Below are positions 1 through 11,860 of a stretch of DNA of 64,000 nt, in pieces (within the stretch, counting starts at the first letter, position 1; every line of letters starts with the position of its first letter). Under the pieces are notes generated by a model, which had not been told where the DNA came from, searched no databases, and saw nothing but the letters and a program-made list of their open reading frames with translations. This DNA is from Proteles cristata cristata (Eukaryota > Chordata > Mammalia > Carnivora > Hyaenidae). The translations under genes were made by a program, and so were the position numbers. Location: positions 1 through 64,000 of the forward strand of contig JAESUZ010001712.1 in assembly GCA_017311185.1 (NCBI GenBank), in the 5' to 3' direction.

Positions 1-128
1 GAAACAGGCTCCAGGCTCTGAGCTGGCAGTCAGCACAGAGCCCGACGCGGGGCTCGAACCCACAAACCGCGAGATCATGACCTAAGCAAAAGTCGGACGC
101 TTAACCGACTAAGCCACCCAGGCGCCCC
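1..128 (-). mobile_element. tRNA-Lys SINE (SINEC, feliform), cut by window edge
   Basis: Only the tRNA-like head and part of the body lie inside the window; the CT-rich and tail part is off the left edge. Read on the minus strand it has the GGGGCGCCTGGGTGGC start and a GGGTTCGAGCCC B box. It carries the long form of the variable site (GAGCTGGCAGTCAGCAC on plus), which marks the youngest-looking copies here. Confidence 0.93.
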
Positions 129-850
129 AAGGACAATTTCTTTAAGTTACACTTGACTAGAGTTATATTTTTTCCGTGAGAACTGACGTAAATGGCAGTG
201 GAAAGAACTGGAAAATTATCACAGTAGTAACCATGAGAGTTGGAAGGGTAGGATTTGACTTTTTTGCTGTAACTTAACTGAACACCCCCAGACAGCATTA
301 TTACATCCCTATTTAATGATATAGTTATTTATATAACACAGCTATTCTCATAATAGGTAGGAAACTTCTTGGGTGCTGGCCGCTGTGTAGCATCTGTCTT
401 TGTGTCCTTCTAAACAACCTGGCACCGTGTCTTGCATATTGGAGAAACCCCATAAAGATTTGTTGAATGGATGATTGACTGACTAAATGAATGGAATCAA
501 AACCACATTGTTATTTTCATCTATTCCATCAATTCATATGCTATCACATTCATTTCCTGTCTAGGATAATTTCCTTCCTGGAAAATGGAAGAGTCTGAGA
601 AGCGGCTAAGAGGAGTTGGGCTTTTCTGTGCTGCTGTTGTTGCTGTTGTTTTGGCTTAATAAGCACACCGCACCTTAATGAGATGAATGCGAGGGTATTT
701 ACCGCTAATGTTTTGGAAAATAATGTACCTGACCCTGCAGTCACGACTTATGTAAATGTATGCATGCAAATGTCGAAAAGTATAACTTCATTAAATTAAA
801 TCTATTTTGTCACAATCAAATGATTGAGGTAATAAAGGGGCAAAGAAAGA
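129..850. other. Unique-looking stretch, no gene
   Basis: I see no reliable gene. It holds a degraded L2-like 3' end (about 400-490, ending in the TTTGTTGAATG type motif), a short CTG/TTG-rich patch near 632-650 and an octamer ATGCAAAT at 764-771. The 64-65 residue frames here have no recognisable motif. Confidence 0.5.
400..490 (+). repeat. L2 LINE 3' end remnant
   Basis: The text runs through a degraded version of the L2 3' tail (a GGCACCGTGTCTTGC stretch, then AAAGATTTGTTGAATGGATG), equivalent to the GCTCAATAAATGTTTGTTGAATGAA end of L2/MIR elements. Too short to name a subfamily. Confidence 0.5.
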
Positions 851-1093
851 GAATGCTGAATTTTTTTTTAAATATTTTTTATTTATTTCTAGGAGAGAGA
901 GAGACAGCGTGAGCAGGGGAGGGTCAGAGAGAGAAGGAGTCACAGACTGAAACAGGCTCCAGGCTCTGAGCCGGCAGTCAGCACAGAGCCCGACGTGGGG
1001 CTCGAACCCACAAACCGCGAGATCATGACCTAAGCGAAAGTCGGACGCTTAACCGACTAAGCCACCCAGGCGCCCCAGGGAATGCTGAATTTT
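851..1093 (-). mobile_element. tRNA-Lys SINE (SINEC, young form) with exact TSD
   Basis: A full-length minus-strand SINE occupies about 865-1079: T-rich tail, GA-rich body, then the tRNA head ending in CGCCCC at 1076. The 14-bp target-site duplication GAATGCTGAATTTT is identical at 851-864 and 1080-1093, so both boundaries are firm. It carries the long variable site, like the partial copy at 1-128, and lies in the same orientation less than 1 kb away. Confidence 0.95.
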
Positions 1094-2730
1094 AATGGCT
1101 AAAACCTGTGAGTGGAGCATTATCTTGCTGCTGTTGTTTCAGGACCAGTAATTGCCCATTGCAGCAGGTCTAGACATAGGAACAGATGCAAAGTAGAGCT
1201 TTATTATATCAGACATTTGCCCTACTATGATCCAGTCTAATTGTCCAGAAAATACATTTCTACATGAATTATTTGTAATTTGATTTGAAATAGGCCAATT
1301 GTTGTGTTGTATGAAACTTCATCAAATAATAACATGGAGAATTAAATTTAAGAATAGTTTCTCTTCAGGTCCAGTGCTTTTGAAAAAGCAAATGAAGTCC
1401 TCAAGGATCAAAATATGTAAACTTTTCAAGAGTGTAGGGTATTTGCTTGGCAGTGTGGTTAGAATGGTGGGCATCGGGGCCACCTGCCTGGCTTGCCAAG
1501 CTTGCCAAGTTACCGCTTCAGGTAGTCACTTGTGCTCCATCTAAGTGCATCTTGTTTGAAACTAAAGAGAAAATCACATTCCCTTATTGAACTTCAAAGT
1601 TCATTGAAAGCATAGCCTGCTTGTAAAAAGTACAGCATCTCTTTGGATTTATCACTTATTCTAAATGGGGTTGGTAAAAGCCAACTCGCTTCCCTGTTCA
1701 GTTCTAAGAGATTTTTTAAAACTTTCCTAAGCATTAAATGTGAATGGTTTTTCTGAAGGAAATGTGACCCGTATAACCAGTTCTCTTTCTCTAATTTTTT
1801 AAGGTCCATTAGAAGTGAGTAATTCTGTGTGTCTGTAACTTTATGCCAGTATTTTTAAGAAATTCAATTCAATTTTTTTTTCTGCCGGCAGTGAATTTTA
1901 AAAGTCTTAAACATGCCCAAACATCTCAGAGGATTTAAAGAAAATTATAATAGTAACGAGTTTCTCCCCCCTCCCTAAAAAAAATAGAGCACACTACTGA
2001 AATTATTTAAATTGACTGAGCCTTTTAAGCAAGTAAACACATTTTAACTAGGTTTTTTTCCCAATCCCTCCATTCATGCCAACTATAGAAATTAGCCTTC
2101 ACTCTTCCTTCACTTACACATGGATACACACACTTGCATGGACACAAGAAAAATTTCTTTTCTCCTGTCAGCATTCCTCCCTAACAATGGTTAGATTAGT
2201 GGCATGAAGGCGGCCGCAGAGAAAGGACATTCAGGCCAGAAGGCTCCCCACAGGCACAGCTGGTAGGGGTTAATGGCGGCTGAACCTCCCAGCCAGGGCC
2301 TTTTCTCTATTGTGTGTTCAACTCCTGGGAAGGAGGGAGACTTGTGACAGCCTCTGGGGTGCAGCGGATCAGAGGTATAGCAACTGGGTCACAGAAGCGG
2401 TGTTCAAGGGGAAGCAGAGTTTAGGACTGCAGGAAAAATGAACTCTGAAATACAAATGGCCATGTCTTTCTCTGCACACAACTGCTGCGGGAAAATGCAA
2501 AGCATTGTTTAGGAACACGGCTTATAGCCTTTTAATTCATATCGTATCCTTACAGGAACAATTGGGCAAGGACGTTGAATTATTCATATTGGAAAGTGGT
2601 TGAAATTTGAGTCAAACCGTACATGTATGGCTAATGTATGTTATTAAAGTTTGTGTGTTAATGTCTGGGAGTTCTATTTTCCACATGGCATAAAGGCTCT
2701 AGAGCTCAGACACAATGGTGGCAGGGGTTA

Positions 2731-2750
2731 GTGTGTGTGTGTGTGTGTGT
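2731..2750. repeat. (GT)10 microsatellite
   Basis: Ten uninterrupted GT units, followed by a G-rich stretch (2751-2780). A simple dinucleotide repeat, probably length-polymorphic. Confidence 0.95.
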
Positions 2751-3164
2751 TGGGGGTGGGTGAGTGGGGGGCGCTAGGGGCCTCTTGATAAATAGCAGGT
2801 TGAAATTTAAGGAGAGAGTGATGAATCCGTGTGCATTTCCAGATGAAGTAGGTGGGCTTGAACACGTAGCATGGGATGGGGACTGGCATGAAAATAGATC
2901 CAGGCTACTAATTTATCTTTCGAATTAAAAACAGGACAAAGCAATAACAACCACCAGTAATGTCAAAACAGTTCTACACGTCGGATCTCTTTAATAGATT
3001 TTTATATTCAACCCGGTAAACGAGGCTTCACAGGCAAAGCATGTCTTTTACAGAGGAGCCAGATTCCCTGAAGAAAGAGAGCCTTATCACTCAGAGGAAC
3101 ACTTATCTGTTGGTGCCATGGAAGTGAGTTTTGTCGCAAAACATGATCCTATGGCTTGGGGCCT

Positions 3165-3212
3165 GGCAAATTGGGGGTCCATAATAAATATTTGCTAAAT
3201 AAATGAGGACCC
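3165..3212 (+). repeat. L2/MIR-like 3' tail
   Basis: The GGCCTGGCAAATTGGGGGTC and AATAAATATTTGCTAAATAAA pattern is the common GCCTGGCACATAGTAGG ... AATAAATATTTGTTGAATGAA 3' end of L2 and related MIR elements, on the plus strand. Only the end is preserved. Confidence 0.5.
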
Positions 3213-6200
3213 CACAGCCACAGAAATGGGCTCTGCTGTTCATTTTAGCTTAAGAGGTCTACTTGTTTGTAAATCAGAGTAAGGCCTAAGGAGGATGCTT
3301 TTTATGCTGCTGAAGTGAACTTGTTTCTTTTCAGAATAGCTGAACATCTCTCGCAAAGGATGTTAAAACAGTTCACTTCCAAATTAACACTGGCCTAATT
3401 TCTTTTCAATAAACCTGGCCTTAAGAGCTGTCTAATTGGGGACTCGGTTTTTGGCCACATCTAGGCATTGAATGCTGGAGGCATCCTTATTCTAATGCTT
3501 TTGGCTTGCTTTATCTAATTTAAAATTTTAATGCCACTTGAGGAAAATTTGCCCTCTCCTTGAGTTTGTTTTGACTTCTTGTACTCTGGGAAAAGGAAGC
3601 AGAGGCCTGGAGAACTGATTAGGGCCCTCAGGGTGTACCTGCAGCAGCAGTATTTAATACTTCCTACCTCAAGTCACAATAGTTTTTTGGGAAACAATGC
3701 AGCCCAATGAGCTCATTCAAGTTGGTCTCTTTATGTGGCAACAGGGGAGGGAAAGCAAATGAGTCAAAGCTCCGGGTGTTACCACAACACTCAGAGGCAA
3801 ATTGATGAGGCTTCTGCTTTGCTGAACCTTCATGTGTCTTCTTGGGAAAGACTGGCATTCAGAATGCACAAACCTCCTAGAGACTCCCCATCACCAACGG
3901 TCATCAGGGTGACCACCTTATCACAGTCATCATCCTTTATGCCTGGAATGTGCTGGAAGGTTTGTACCCGTGCACTCATGCGGGGCAGCTGGAGTTCAGT
4001 CGACAGCCCGGAGTAACACAACTATTTTATTGTGCCGGAATACGCTTCTGTGGGGAGACCATATTACCTGTCAGTGTTACTTGCAAAATTCACAGACGTA
4101 AAAACGCCAGACGCGGTTTGATTTGCAAATATTCGTTTTATTCCTATCATTTTGTTATGAGCATTGAGGAGTATCCTATGATTTTCCAAATATACAGAAG
4201 CGAAAATACAGCACCTTTTCCGGTCTACCCAGTGAGTCAGTGGGAAGACCATAAATGCATCCCTGAACGTGTCCATACTCCTCTAGAAAAGCTCCTCCTC
4301 TCTAGAAAGCGCTTCATTTTCTTTCTACCTTTATTTGGCGGTATGGGTGTGGCCAACACAGCCAGTCAGATGGGGGTACACTTCTGTTATCACTGTCCAC
4401 CCAGGAAACATAAGACTTAATGTTCATTCTTTTTTAAAACTCCAGTCTTTTTGACCCCAAACTTGAAAGTTTGTGCGTGGGCGTGCGCGTATGTGTACAC
4501 ACTTACACGCTTTTGTGAAAGAGGGAAAACCAGTCACACCTGGGCAGAGGCTTTTCTCTCCTGCCAACTTTCAATTCACATTGCGTTTTTATGATAGCGT
4601 TTTTAGGAATCCCAGAAAATAAGACTAATACAAGCTTCTTACAACAGCCCTCGCAGGTGTTGGAGTAATAAGATACATTTGCGTTCCCTGTTTTTATGAA
4701 TAAAAGAGAAGGTGAGACTAGGGGAGTTTGTTGACCTTATTGCCCTGGTATGTGTGTTAAGCACACAAAGATACAAAGAAATATTAAATTAAGAACTCAG
4801 AAAGAACTGATTCAAATGACAGCCTTGCACATTACGGAGGGTTTGCATTTAATAAACTCCTGATCTCCCCGGGGCGAAGCAATTGATTCAAATAGTTTGT
4901 TGTCACATTTTTTAAAATGTAGGTAATTCCGTTTTCAAAAACAAATTCAACAGAAGATGCTGTTTACAAAATCACAGTGCTGTTTCTAAACCGCTCGCTC
5001 CAAGATGATGTGATCCGACTATATGGGACGCGCTAGGGAAAGGGTTAAGCTTTTCTGACTTTCAGATACAATGAAATTATGACAGGAAGAAAATTGTGCC
5101 ATTTTAGCATGAAAATGCTTGTACAAATACTGTCGTTCCTTCCTTCTTACTTTCTTTATAATGCCTCAGCAATAGCTAAGATGACAGACATTTGACAGGT
5201 ATCTGTAAGCATACGGCCCAGGCAGCTCATTAAAGTTTTTCTTTCTATGCACCAGCTTTCACAAAGGCAAAAACCCATTAGCATTGACTATTTTGCAGAT
5301 TAGAAGAATTAAGGGCTTCAAACGTTGGCTTATACCAAGCAATGTCATTTGTGAAGTGATGTTTGCTTTATTATTTCCCTTTCTCTCCCTCAGAAACCAG
5401 ACTGACATGACTTTAGCTCAACGTAGGGCGTAATGTGCAAACCAAAGGCCTGGCTCATCGATGAAAAGAAACACATTCCCTTTTATACATGACTGGAATG
5501 GCAAAAAGGGGAGACTTTACATGTACTATTTAGGCTCATTAGAGGACTGATTATGATAGTTCTCTGGTGTAATCTTTAATCGACTTTGACACTAGATTTG
5601 CCCCGTTACAAATCCTGTCATGCAAATTAAGTCATTTGTGTTGTTTGATATGGAAAGATCTGCTATGAAATGAAAGATTAGCTCACAGATGAGGCACAAG
5701 AGACCGCTGCCCCCGTGCACTGTGCAACTGATTACAGGGATGAGAGCGTCCATTTCTACACTGCTGTTAACATTTAGGAAAGGAGATTAAATTAACATGA
5801 CTTTACGTCTTCCTGCATGAAGATATTCAAAAGAGATGTTCGTGTTTTCATACTTATTATTCTCATACGCGACCAAACAGGTGCTCTGAAGGCAGAACCC
5901 TAATGTCTAGTGATTTTTACCTGTTTTTCCATTAGGTGGGATTGCACATGTGTATGCTCATAGATGAAATTCCTTTTCTATGCAGGCGATTGGTGTTGAC
6001 TGACTAATAGGTGGTGTCACAAACCAGGCAGGAGCTGTGCTGCCCCAGCAAGCCATAATTTCATTTGGGCCTCTGACTCGCATCCTACCTTCTATTTTAA
6101 ATGTTGGATGGCCGTCCTCTCTGATTTCTGACCTAATTGATTGTAAAATGGAGAAGGCAGTGACTTGTAAGACTTGAGGAGAGATTTTTTCAAGAAGGTT

Positions 6201-6299
6201 CATGTGAAAAACTAAATCTTGTAAAGGAAATGATAGTATGAATATTAATGCCGTATAATGACTTTACAGGCTGGACACTTAAAATTTCTATAATCTAGT

Positions 6300-6569
6300 T
6301 TTGCTAGGTACCTTTTTTTAAAAACTGTATTTCTTTTTTAAACTTTTAAACATTTTTTAAAGTTTATTTATTTATTTTGAGAGAGAGGGAGCGCACAATC
6401 AGGGGAGGGGCAGAGAGAAGGAGAGACCGAAATCCAAGCAGGCTCTGGACCAGTAGTGCAGAACCTGATGCGGGGCTTGAACTCATGAACTGTGAGATCA
6501 TGACCTGAGCCAAAATCAAGGGTTGATCATTTAACTAACTGAGCCACTCAGGTGCCCCTTTGCTAGGTA
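6300..6569 (-). mobile_element. tRNA-Lys SINE (SINEC, older form) with TSD
   Basis: Minus-strand SINE at 6311-6558: T-rich tail, GAGAGAGAGGGAG body, then the tRNA head ending in GGTGCCCC. The target-site duplication TTTGCTAGGTA is present at 6300-6310 and 6559-6569. Many CpG-decay and point changes relative to the copy at 865-1079 suggest it is older. Confidence 0.93.
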
Positions 6570-8000
6570 TATTTGCCCCTGAAAATATAAGGTCAATATT
6601 AGCAGGAGATGGGGAGAAGACACTGGATTTAATTAAAATTAATTACAGGCTTCATCCTGTAAGTATATCACAAAATACACTAGTTTGGGGCATTTGTTTT
6701 TCCTTCAAAAATCTCTTCAGACTTATAAGAGGAAGTTCACCATATTCAGACCAAATCTGGCATGGCTGGTAAGCAAAGACATACACCAGTGGAGAGTGTT
6801 CTATGGTGAGTTAAATGTAGGCATTAAGAGTGGTGAACATGAAGGAAATCATAAGTGACATTATCCCCACGGGCACAGAGAAGCTTTAAAAATAGAGTTT
6901 GATTTGCTGTGCATAATGGTCATTTAGCATGACTGTATTCAACGACCAGAGGTAAAAGCTGAACTAATTCTTTTCTCCCATGACACTTCAGCCAAAACTG
7001 ATCAAGAAGCTTAGTGTGACTTTAGGACGTTTAAAGGGAGTGCCACTTTCCTATATACGCCTGGTAGTTTTGTGGTTGTTGCTTATGAGGAATTATTTTA
7101 GGTTAAATCAAGTCTTTGGAGGTAGGAAAGTAGCTATATAAACGAAAACTTTTTAAAAATTAAATGTTAAAACCTTACCCATATTAAGTAGGTGGCCTCA
7201 TCAGTTTATGTTTTAAAAAGTGCCATACATTTAAAATGGAAATTAAAAGTTACAGTTACTAGACCTAATTTTGCTTCAGTGAAAAATTACAACAATAACA
7301 ACAAAGTGGTTCAATCAAGAGAGCCCAAGGCAAATATAGTCCAGTTGTCCTTATCTGCATTTATTTCTTACTTAAAATCTCTGGCTTCCATCCTATTTCT
7401 TTTCATAAATAGTTTGTAAAAAAACAAATGGTGACAAAATAGGATTATAGAGTTGCCATTAAGTGAAAGGTCAAATGCACCACAGCAGTGAGCTGACTGG
7501 AAAGAACGTAGATGCTCTGTGTTTCAGGCACAGGGTAAATATTCCGTGTAATTCGGGGGCTGTCATTGAACGTACCTTTGATTGAACACTAACGTAAATA
7601 GTCATTTAAAATCCCTTTTAAATGATCATAACACAAGTTAGAGTGGCCTCCAGCAGCTTCATCCATGTATCTTCTTTTGGAACGTTTTTAATAGGCATGC
7701 TTTGTCTTTTGAATGAGTCACACACCTCTGTTTTGATTAACTTTGATCAAATTTGGAGATTTCATTTCCCTGGTAGCTAGGTAGAGAATTAGCCACTTAG
7801 ATATCACTGTAAGGAATTTTAATGAATGAATAACATGTAGGTTTTCCTTGGCAATACTCAGGGGAAAATTGGTCCATGATAGAATTTAATTAAAGATTTG
7901 AGGAAGTTTTCACAATTTCCCTTACTCATTTCACCAAAGGGTAGGAAATAGCCACGATTATTTCATTTCCTTTGATATTCATGAAAGACCTAGACATATA
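6570..8000. other. Unique-looking stretch, no gene
   Basis: AT-rich single-copy-looking DNA. Short reading frames at 6560-6772 and 7192-7419 have no recognisable motif, and the first starts inside a SINE duplication. I see no RNA gene or named repeat. Confidence 0.5.
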
Positions 8001-8004
8001 TTCT

Positions 8005-8241
8005 TAAAAATTTTATTTTTTTAAACTTTTCTTAAAGTTTATTTATTTATTTTGAGAGAGAGAAAGAGCAGGGGAAGGGCAGAGAGACAGAGAGAGAATC
8101 CTAGGCAGGCTCCCCACTGTCAGCACAGAGCCCACCACAGGGCCTGAACTCACAAACCGTGAGATCAAGACCTGAGCCAAAACGAAGAGTCTGATGTTCA
8201 ATTGACTGAGCCACCCAGGTGCCCCTAAAGATTTTGTTTTT
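8005..8241 (-). mobile_element. tRNA-Lys SINE inserted into the tail of an older short SINE
   Basis: The younger minus-strand SINE spans about 8021-8225 (tail, GA-rich body, head ending GGTGCCCC). Similar sequences TAAAAATTTTATTTTT (8005-8020) and TAAAGATTTTGTTTTT (8226-8241) flank it and fit a diverged target-site duplication made in the T-rich tail of the short SINE that follows. Confidence 0.88.
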
Positions 8242-8333
8242 AAGTAATCTCTACACCCAACATGGGGCTCGTACTCACAACCCCGAGATTAAGAGTCACA
8301 TGCTCTATCGACTAAGCCAGCCAGCCACCTCAT
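8226..8333 (-). mobile_element. Short tRNA-Lys SINE (head plus A-tail, no CT-rich body)
   Basis: A minus-strand element made of a T-rich start, AAGTAATCTCTACACCCAAC, a tRNA-like B-box region and a head ending in GCCAGCCAGCCACCT. It lacks the GA/CT-rich body of the standard feliform SINE. Other copies of this short class lie at 34022-34140, 39283-39394 and, split, at 25045-25393. It was already present when the SINE at 8021-8225 inserted. Confidence 0.85.
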
Positions 8334-8733
8334 GGGCATATTGTTAGTAACGTGAATTAGTGTGAAATCGTAACAGTACAGAGGGACAGATCCTAAAAAA
8401 ATAGATAAATGAAGAAAAATTCAAATGAGTTCTGCATCATAAAAAGAAATGGAAAAATCTGTGAGTTAAAAATGATTAAATACTGTTGCTTTTGTTACTA
8501 ATGCACTGACATTTATGTGACTGAGAGTCCCTGCAGTTTATGCCCAGTGTTCCCTTCATAAAACATAACCCTTGCTATTAAAGTAGTAGTTTTAATTTAA
8601 TTTTATTGTACCATAAGCTAAATTGTTGCTATCCCTCAGCTCACCCTGGGTTTGAGGACCTATACTAACACATTTATTGTTTGGGAGCCACTGTGGGCAG
8701 TATCAAAGGGCATACTGGCAATTTCAGACAGGG

Positions 8734-8910
8734 CAGTGCTTCTCAACCTGAAGCCTGCATTAGGATCACCAGGAGGGCTTATTGAAACACACATTTTGGG
8801 GCCCCCCTCCAAACTTTCTCATTCAATGGTGGAGAAAGAGATTTTGCATTTCTAATAAGTTGGTGGATGTTGATGATAGTGTTCCAGGGACCACACTTTA
8901 TAAACCATTG
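8734..8910 (+). mobile_element. MER20 hAT-Charlie DNA transposon fossil
   Basis: Starts CAGTGCTTCTCAACCTGAAG, passes through the AGGATCACCAGGAGGGCTTA and TTTGCATTTCTAATAAGTT landmarks of MER20, and ends GGGACCACACTTTATAAACC. The flanking 8-mers (8726-8733 AGACAGGG; 8911-8918 TGAGAGGG) could be a decayed 8-bp hAT duplication. Non-autonomous, no coding capacity. Confidence 0.88.
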
Positions 8911-9409
8911 TGAGAGGGTATCATAGAGATTACTGAGGGCATGAGATTTCCACATGGGAAAAATCTCTAAGCTCAAGGGAGAGAAGGGAAACTAACTGCC
9001 AAGTGACTTCCTTTAATGTTGTCTTTCCTTTCTTTTTAATGGAGGCAAGATCACATGTTAGTTCTCAGAATATATTTTTCCATTTTTATTGCTATTCTGA
9101 TATATAGTTTTCTGTAGAAGAAGAATTATCTAGGACATCATAAGTACTTAATAAATATCTTTCAACTGTGTTTTGTTCTCAAGCAAGGCTAAAGAAAATG
9201 TGCGACCCATAATGTTTTTGAGACATAGGATTGTGTTATGCTGATGATTAAGGAAATTTTAATTTAAACACCCAATCTGTATCATTTTATGTCAAATATA
9301 TCTTGAGGTGTGAAGAGCACTACAACAATATCGGAAGACGTGCTGCTGGTGGTGATGGCCTCTGCTTCCAGCAAGAGCAAATGAGACACTACTGTGAGGG
9401 AATAAGTCA
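8911..9409. other. Unique-looking stretch, no gene
   Basis: Nothing identifiable between the MER20 and MIR elements. An antisense 65-residue frame (8779-8976) overlaps MER20 and is not a gene. Confidence 0.5.
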
Positions 9410-9640
9410 GGAGCTAGCATATACCTTGACTGGAATCTCGTCTCAGTGACACACTTCTGTGTAGCTTTGGGGATGTCACTCTGATTTTTTTGAGCCTCAG
9501 TTTTCTCTTCAATAAGATGGGGTAAAAAGGTTATCTTTGAGTTTAGTGAAGGTTAAATGAGCTATTGAATGTGAAGCGCTTACTGATAATAAATATAGCT
9601 GCTTCACAGAGTTAAGCACTCCAAAAATGTTGACTGCAAT
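9410..9640 (+). repeat. MIR SINE
   Basis: The core GCCTCAGTTTTCTCTTCAAT followed by AAGATGGGGTAAAAAGG and GGTTAAATGAGCTATTGAAT, with a GTGAAGCGCTTA stretch, tracks the MIR consensus in order on the plus strand. A degraded tRNA-like start precedes it. Confidence 0.85.
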
Positions 9641-10180
9641 TAAAATGACAATGATATGTACACCAAAAACTTGTAAGAACACAGTCTTATAGCCTGTAAA
9701 TGTCCTTAGATTAAGGACCTTAAGCTTAAATACAGGAAGTATCCTAAACCCACTTCTATGTGAGCAGCCCTATTGGCATTTCAGAAGTACACCTCCAGCC
9801 ACATTATACCTGTCATCTTGTCCCTGTCACTACTTCCGGCCTAAGCCTAACTTACTCTTGATTATCCCTTTATCTCTGAAAATTCTGATATCCACAATTA
9901 TGACCCTTCAAACGCCCGTGTTTCCTTGTTCCTTGATTTCTCAAGATATGAAAAATATAGCCATCTACCACCTGCAGTATATCTTTAGTCTTGCCGTTCT
10001 TTATATCTGCTCCATCTCCAAAATTCAAACTTTCAAATCCTAAAATGCTACTGTCTCACCTCTTGTACTTCTCAATCCCCCCTACTCCTGTCTTTATACA
10101 TTGCTTTCACTGCAATCTACTCCTCCTCTGCCCATAGTACTCTCCTTGATTTTGTTTGTTGTGTTGCTTACTTTCTGTAC
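9641..10180. other. Unique-looking stretch, no gene
   Basis: No named element recognised. The 61-residue frame at 9858-10043 is hydrophobic but without any family feature. The C/T-rich part around 10000-10150 may be decayed repeat. Confidence 0.4.
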
Positions 10181-10745
10181 CTACAATGTGGTAGGTCCTG
10201 GGCTACGCTCTAGACAAAATACAATCTGACTTCAAGGTGCTTTTGACCTACTGGAGAAAACAGTTTACTGAACCAACAGAGATGAGATGACGTGGGAAGA
10301 GTCATGATGGAGTAATGTACTGGCTACTCAGAAACTTAGTGGATAAACAGCTTCCCAGAGAATGTGATACTTGAGTCTTAAAAGACAAATAGAATTGGCC
10401 ATATATGGATGCAGAGAAAGAATATAAGAGTTAAGGAGCAGTGTAAGTGCTGGCATGGAGATCTAGAGGGCCTGGAATGCTTAAGGAAACTTCAAGTAGT
10501 TAGACATGACTTCAGCATAAAGTGCAGGTGGGAGATGTGTGGAGAAAGAAATGGGGGCCTGGTAATCAGGGGTCAGATTGGAGGTACTTGTGTGCTTCAC
10601 CAGAGAGACATGTGATCTGACTTGTTAGATTCTATCACAGTTAGAAAGAACACTCTGACCTCAAGACTGGTAATAGGAACACCACTTGAGCGCCATTGCA
10701 CTTACCCAAGCAGGAAATGGTAAGGATCTGAGCCAAGGCAAGACT
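10180..10745 (-). mobile_element. L2 LINE relic, reverse-transcriptase side, antisense
   Basis: On the plus strand the text reads as the reverse complement of L2: a TAGGTCCTGGGCTACG start, then GGCCTGGAATGC, CATGTGATCTGACTTG and GAACACTCTGACC in the order found in antisense L2 copies. L2 ORF2 encodes a CR1-type endonuclease and reverse transcriptase. No frame survives. Confidence 0.65.
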
Positions 10746-11735
10746 TTCCCAAATACTGGGTTTCCCTCCTCTCTTCCCATGCTGAACTCTAGCATCAACC
10801 ATTGCAAACCTAATTTTGCTAAACCTTTTTAAAGTCTTTAAAATATACATATCCTTTCAGTCAATAAATCTTAACAAAAATGTTAAGATATTGGCATTGG
10901 CCTGAAGACATCTCTTGCTATCTTAATTTTCCTATAACAGTTTTCCTGAAAGCCTGCCTTACTTTGGAAGACTTGCTTTAGGAATACTAAGCCACCAATC
11001 TCCTTCTAGGCTTGAGGCAGGCCTGGCCTTTTCTTCCATGTGTTAATTAATTACTATAAAGGCAAGAGCTTTAATTTTGGCTCTGCAGCTGGCCACACCA
11101 GATTTGTGGTTATAGTCTATGGCCTAATGGATGTATATTCCAGTAAATTTAATCAATCATTGACTTAAGGTGAACACCAAAACTAAACTACAGTACTCAT
11201 TCATCATTCATTCATTCATTCATTTGACAAAATCTTAGTCAATAACATTCTGGGCATGACACTATGAGATGGGATAGGGAGGAACCATTTAGGTATTTGT
11301 GGCCTGAATCCTATTGTATAGGAGTTTGTACTCATGTTGTAAGAAGAATGTCAACTGAGAGATTAGCTAAGAGAAAAAGAGCAGCAACAACTTGAATAAG
11401 AGTAAATAACATTTGTATATATAGAATATTTGACAGAATACAATTTATATTTCATACATTAGAATGCTCTTATAAAGCAAACTCCATATTCGAAATCTGC
11501 ATTCCATATATATTCCATCTATATATTTAATTTGCCACAATCATTGTAAAAATGGAAACTAGGCACTACTTGGAAGTAACTTGCTCATCACATGTAGGGA
11601 AGGACATAGATAGAGTGTTGGGCTAAGATCGCTGAAAATTTTATGCCTTATTATCAGGGAGAAGAGCTCTCATATCACCTATTCTTGCCTTGGCTTGGTG
11701 CCTACTTAATGTTTTATAAGTGCTGCTTCTTTGCC
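10746..11735. other. Mostly unique DNA with an antisense L2 3' end
   Basis: A (CATT)n run with flanking text near 11200-11300 (CATTCATTTGACAAA, then ATTCTGGGCATGACAC) resembles the antisense L2 3' end. The rest is AT-rich with no gene or RNA signal that I can see. Confidence 0.45.
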
Positions 11736-11860
11736 TCTATCCACCTCTGTGCCCTAAGAGCAAAGATTGGAACATAATTATTTCCCTTGGATTTCCAGTA
11801 TCCAATTCAGATCTTGGCATATAATAGGCATTCAAAAAATATTAGTTAAGCAAATTTACA
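11735..11860 (+). repeat. L2 LINE 3' end
   Basis: A stretch with CTAAGAGCAAAGATTGGAAC, then TCTTGGCATATAATAGGCAT and TCAAAAAATATTAGTTAAG matches the order of the L2 3' terminal region on the plus strand. Confidence 0.6.

Larger units (their letters stand above)
1094..6299. other. Repeat-poor block, candidate conserved non-coding DNA
   Basis: More than 5 kb with almost no recognisable interspersed repeat. The exceptions are a (GT)10 run at 2731-2750 and a short L2/MIR-like tail near 3165-3210. No open frame here looks like a real exon; the largest (3950-4420, 156 residues) has no motif I recognise. Visible landmarks are an isolated NotI-type GCGGCCGC at 2210-2217, paired MEIS/TGIF-type TGACAG sites at 5182-5187 and 5193-5200, and an octamer ATGCAAAT at 5620-5627. 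Possible enhancer function is inference. Confidence 0.5.

Noticed and set aside
2200..2300. Possible CpG island at the NotI-like site
   Set aside because: CpGs are confined to one short GCGGCCGC and a few neighbours. The interval is far too short and CpG-poor for an island.
3950..4420. 156-residue plus-strand frame
   Set aside because: No domain or coherent protein features, overlapping frames on both strands, no splice or promoter context that I can defend. Length alone is within chance for 64 kb.
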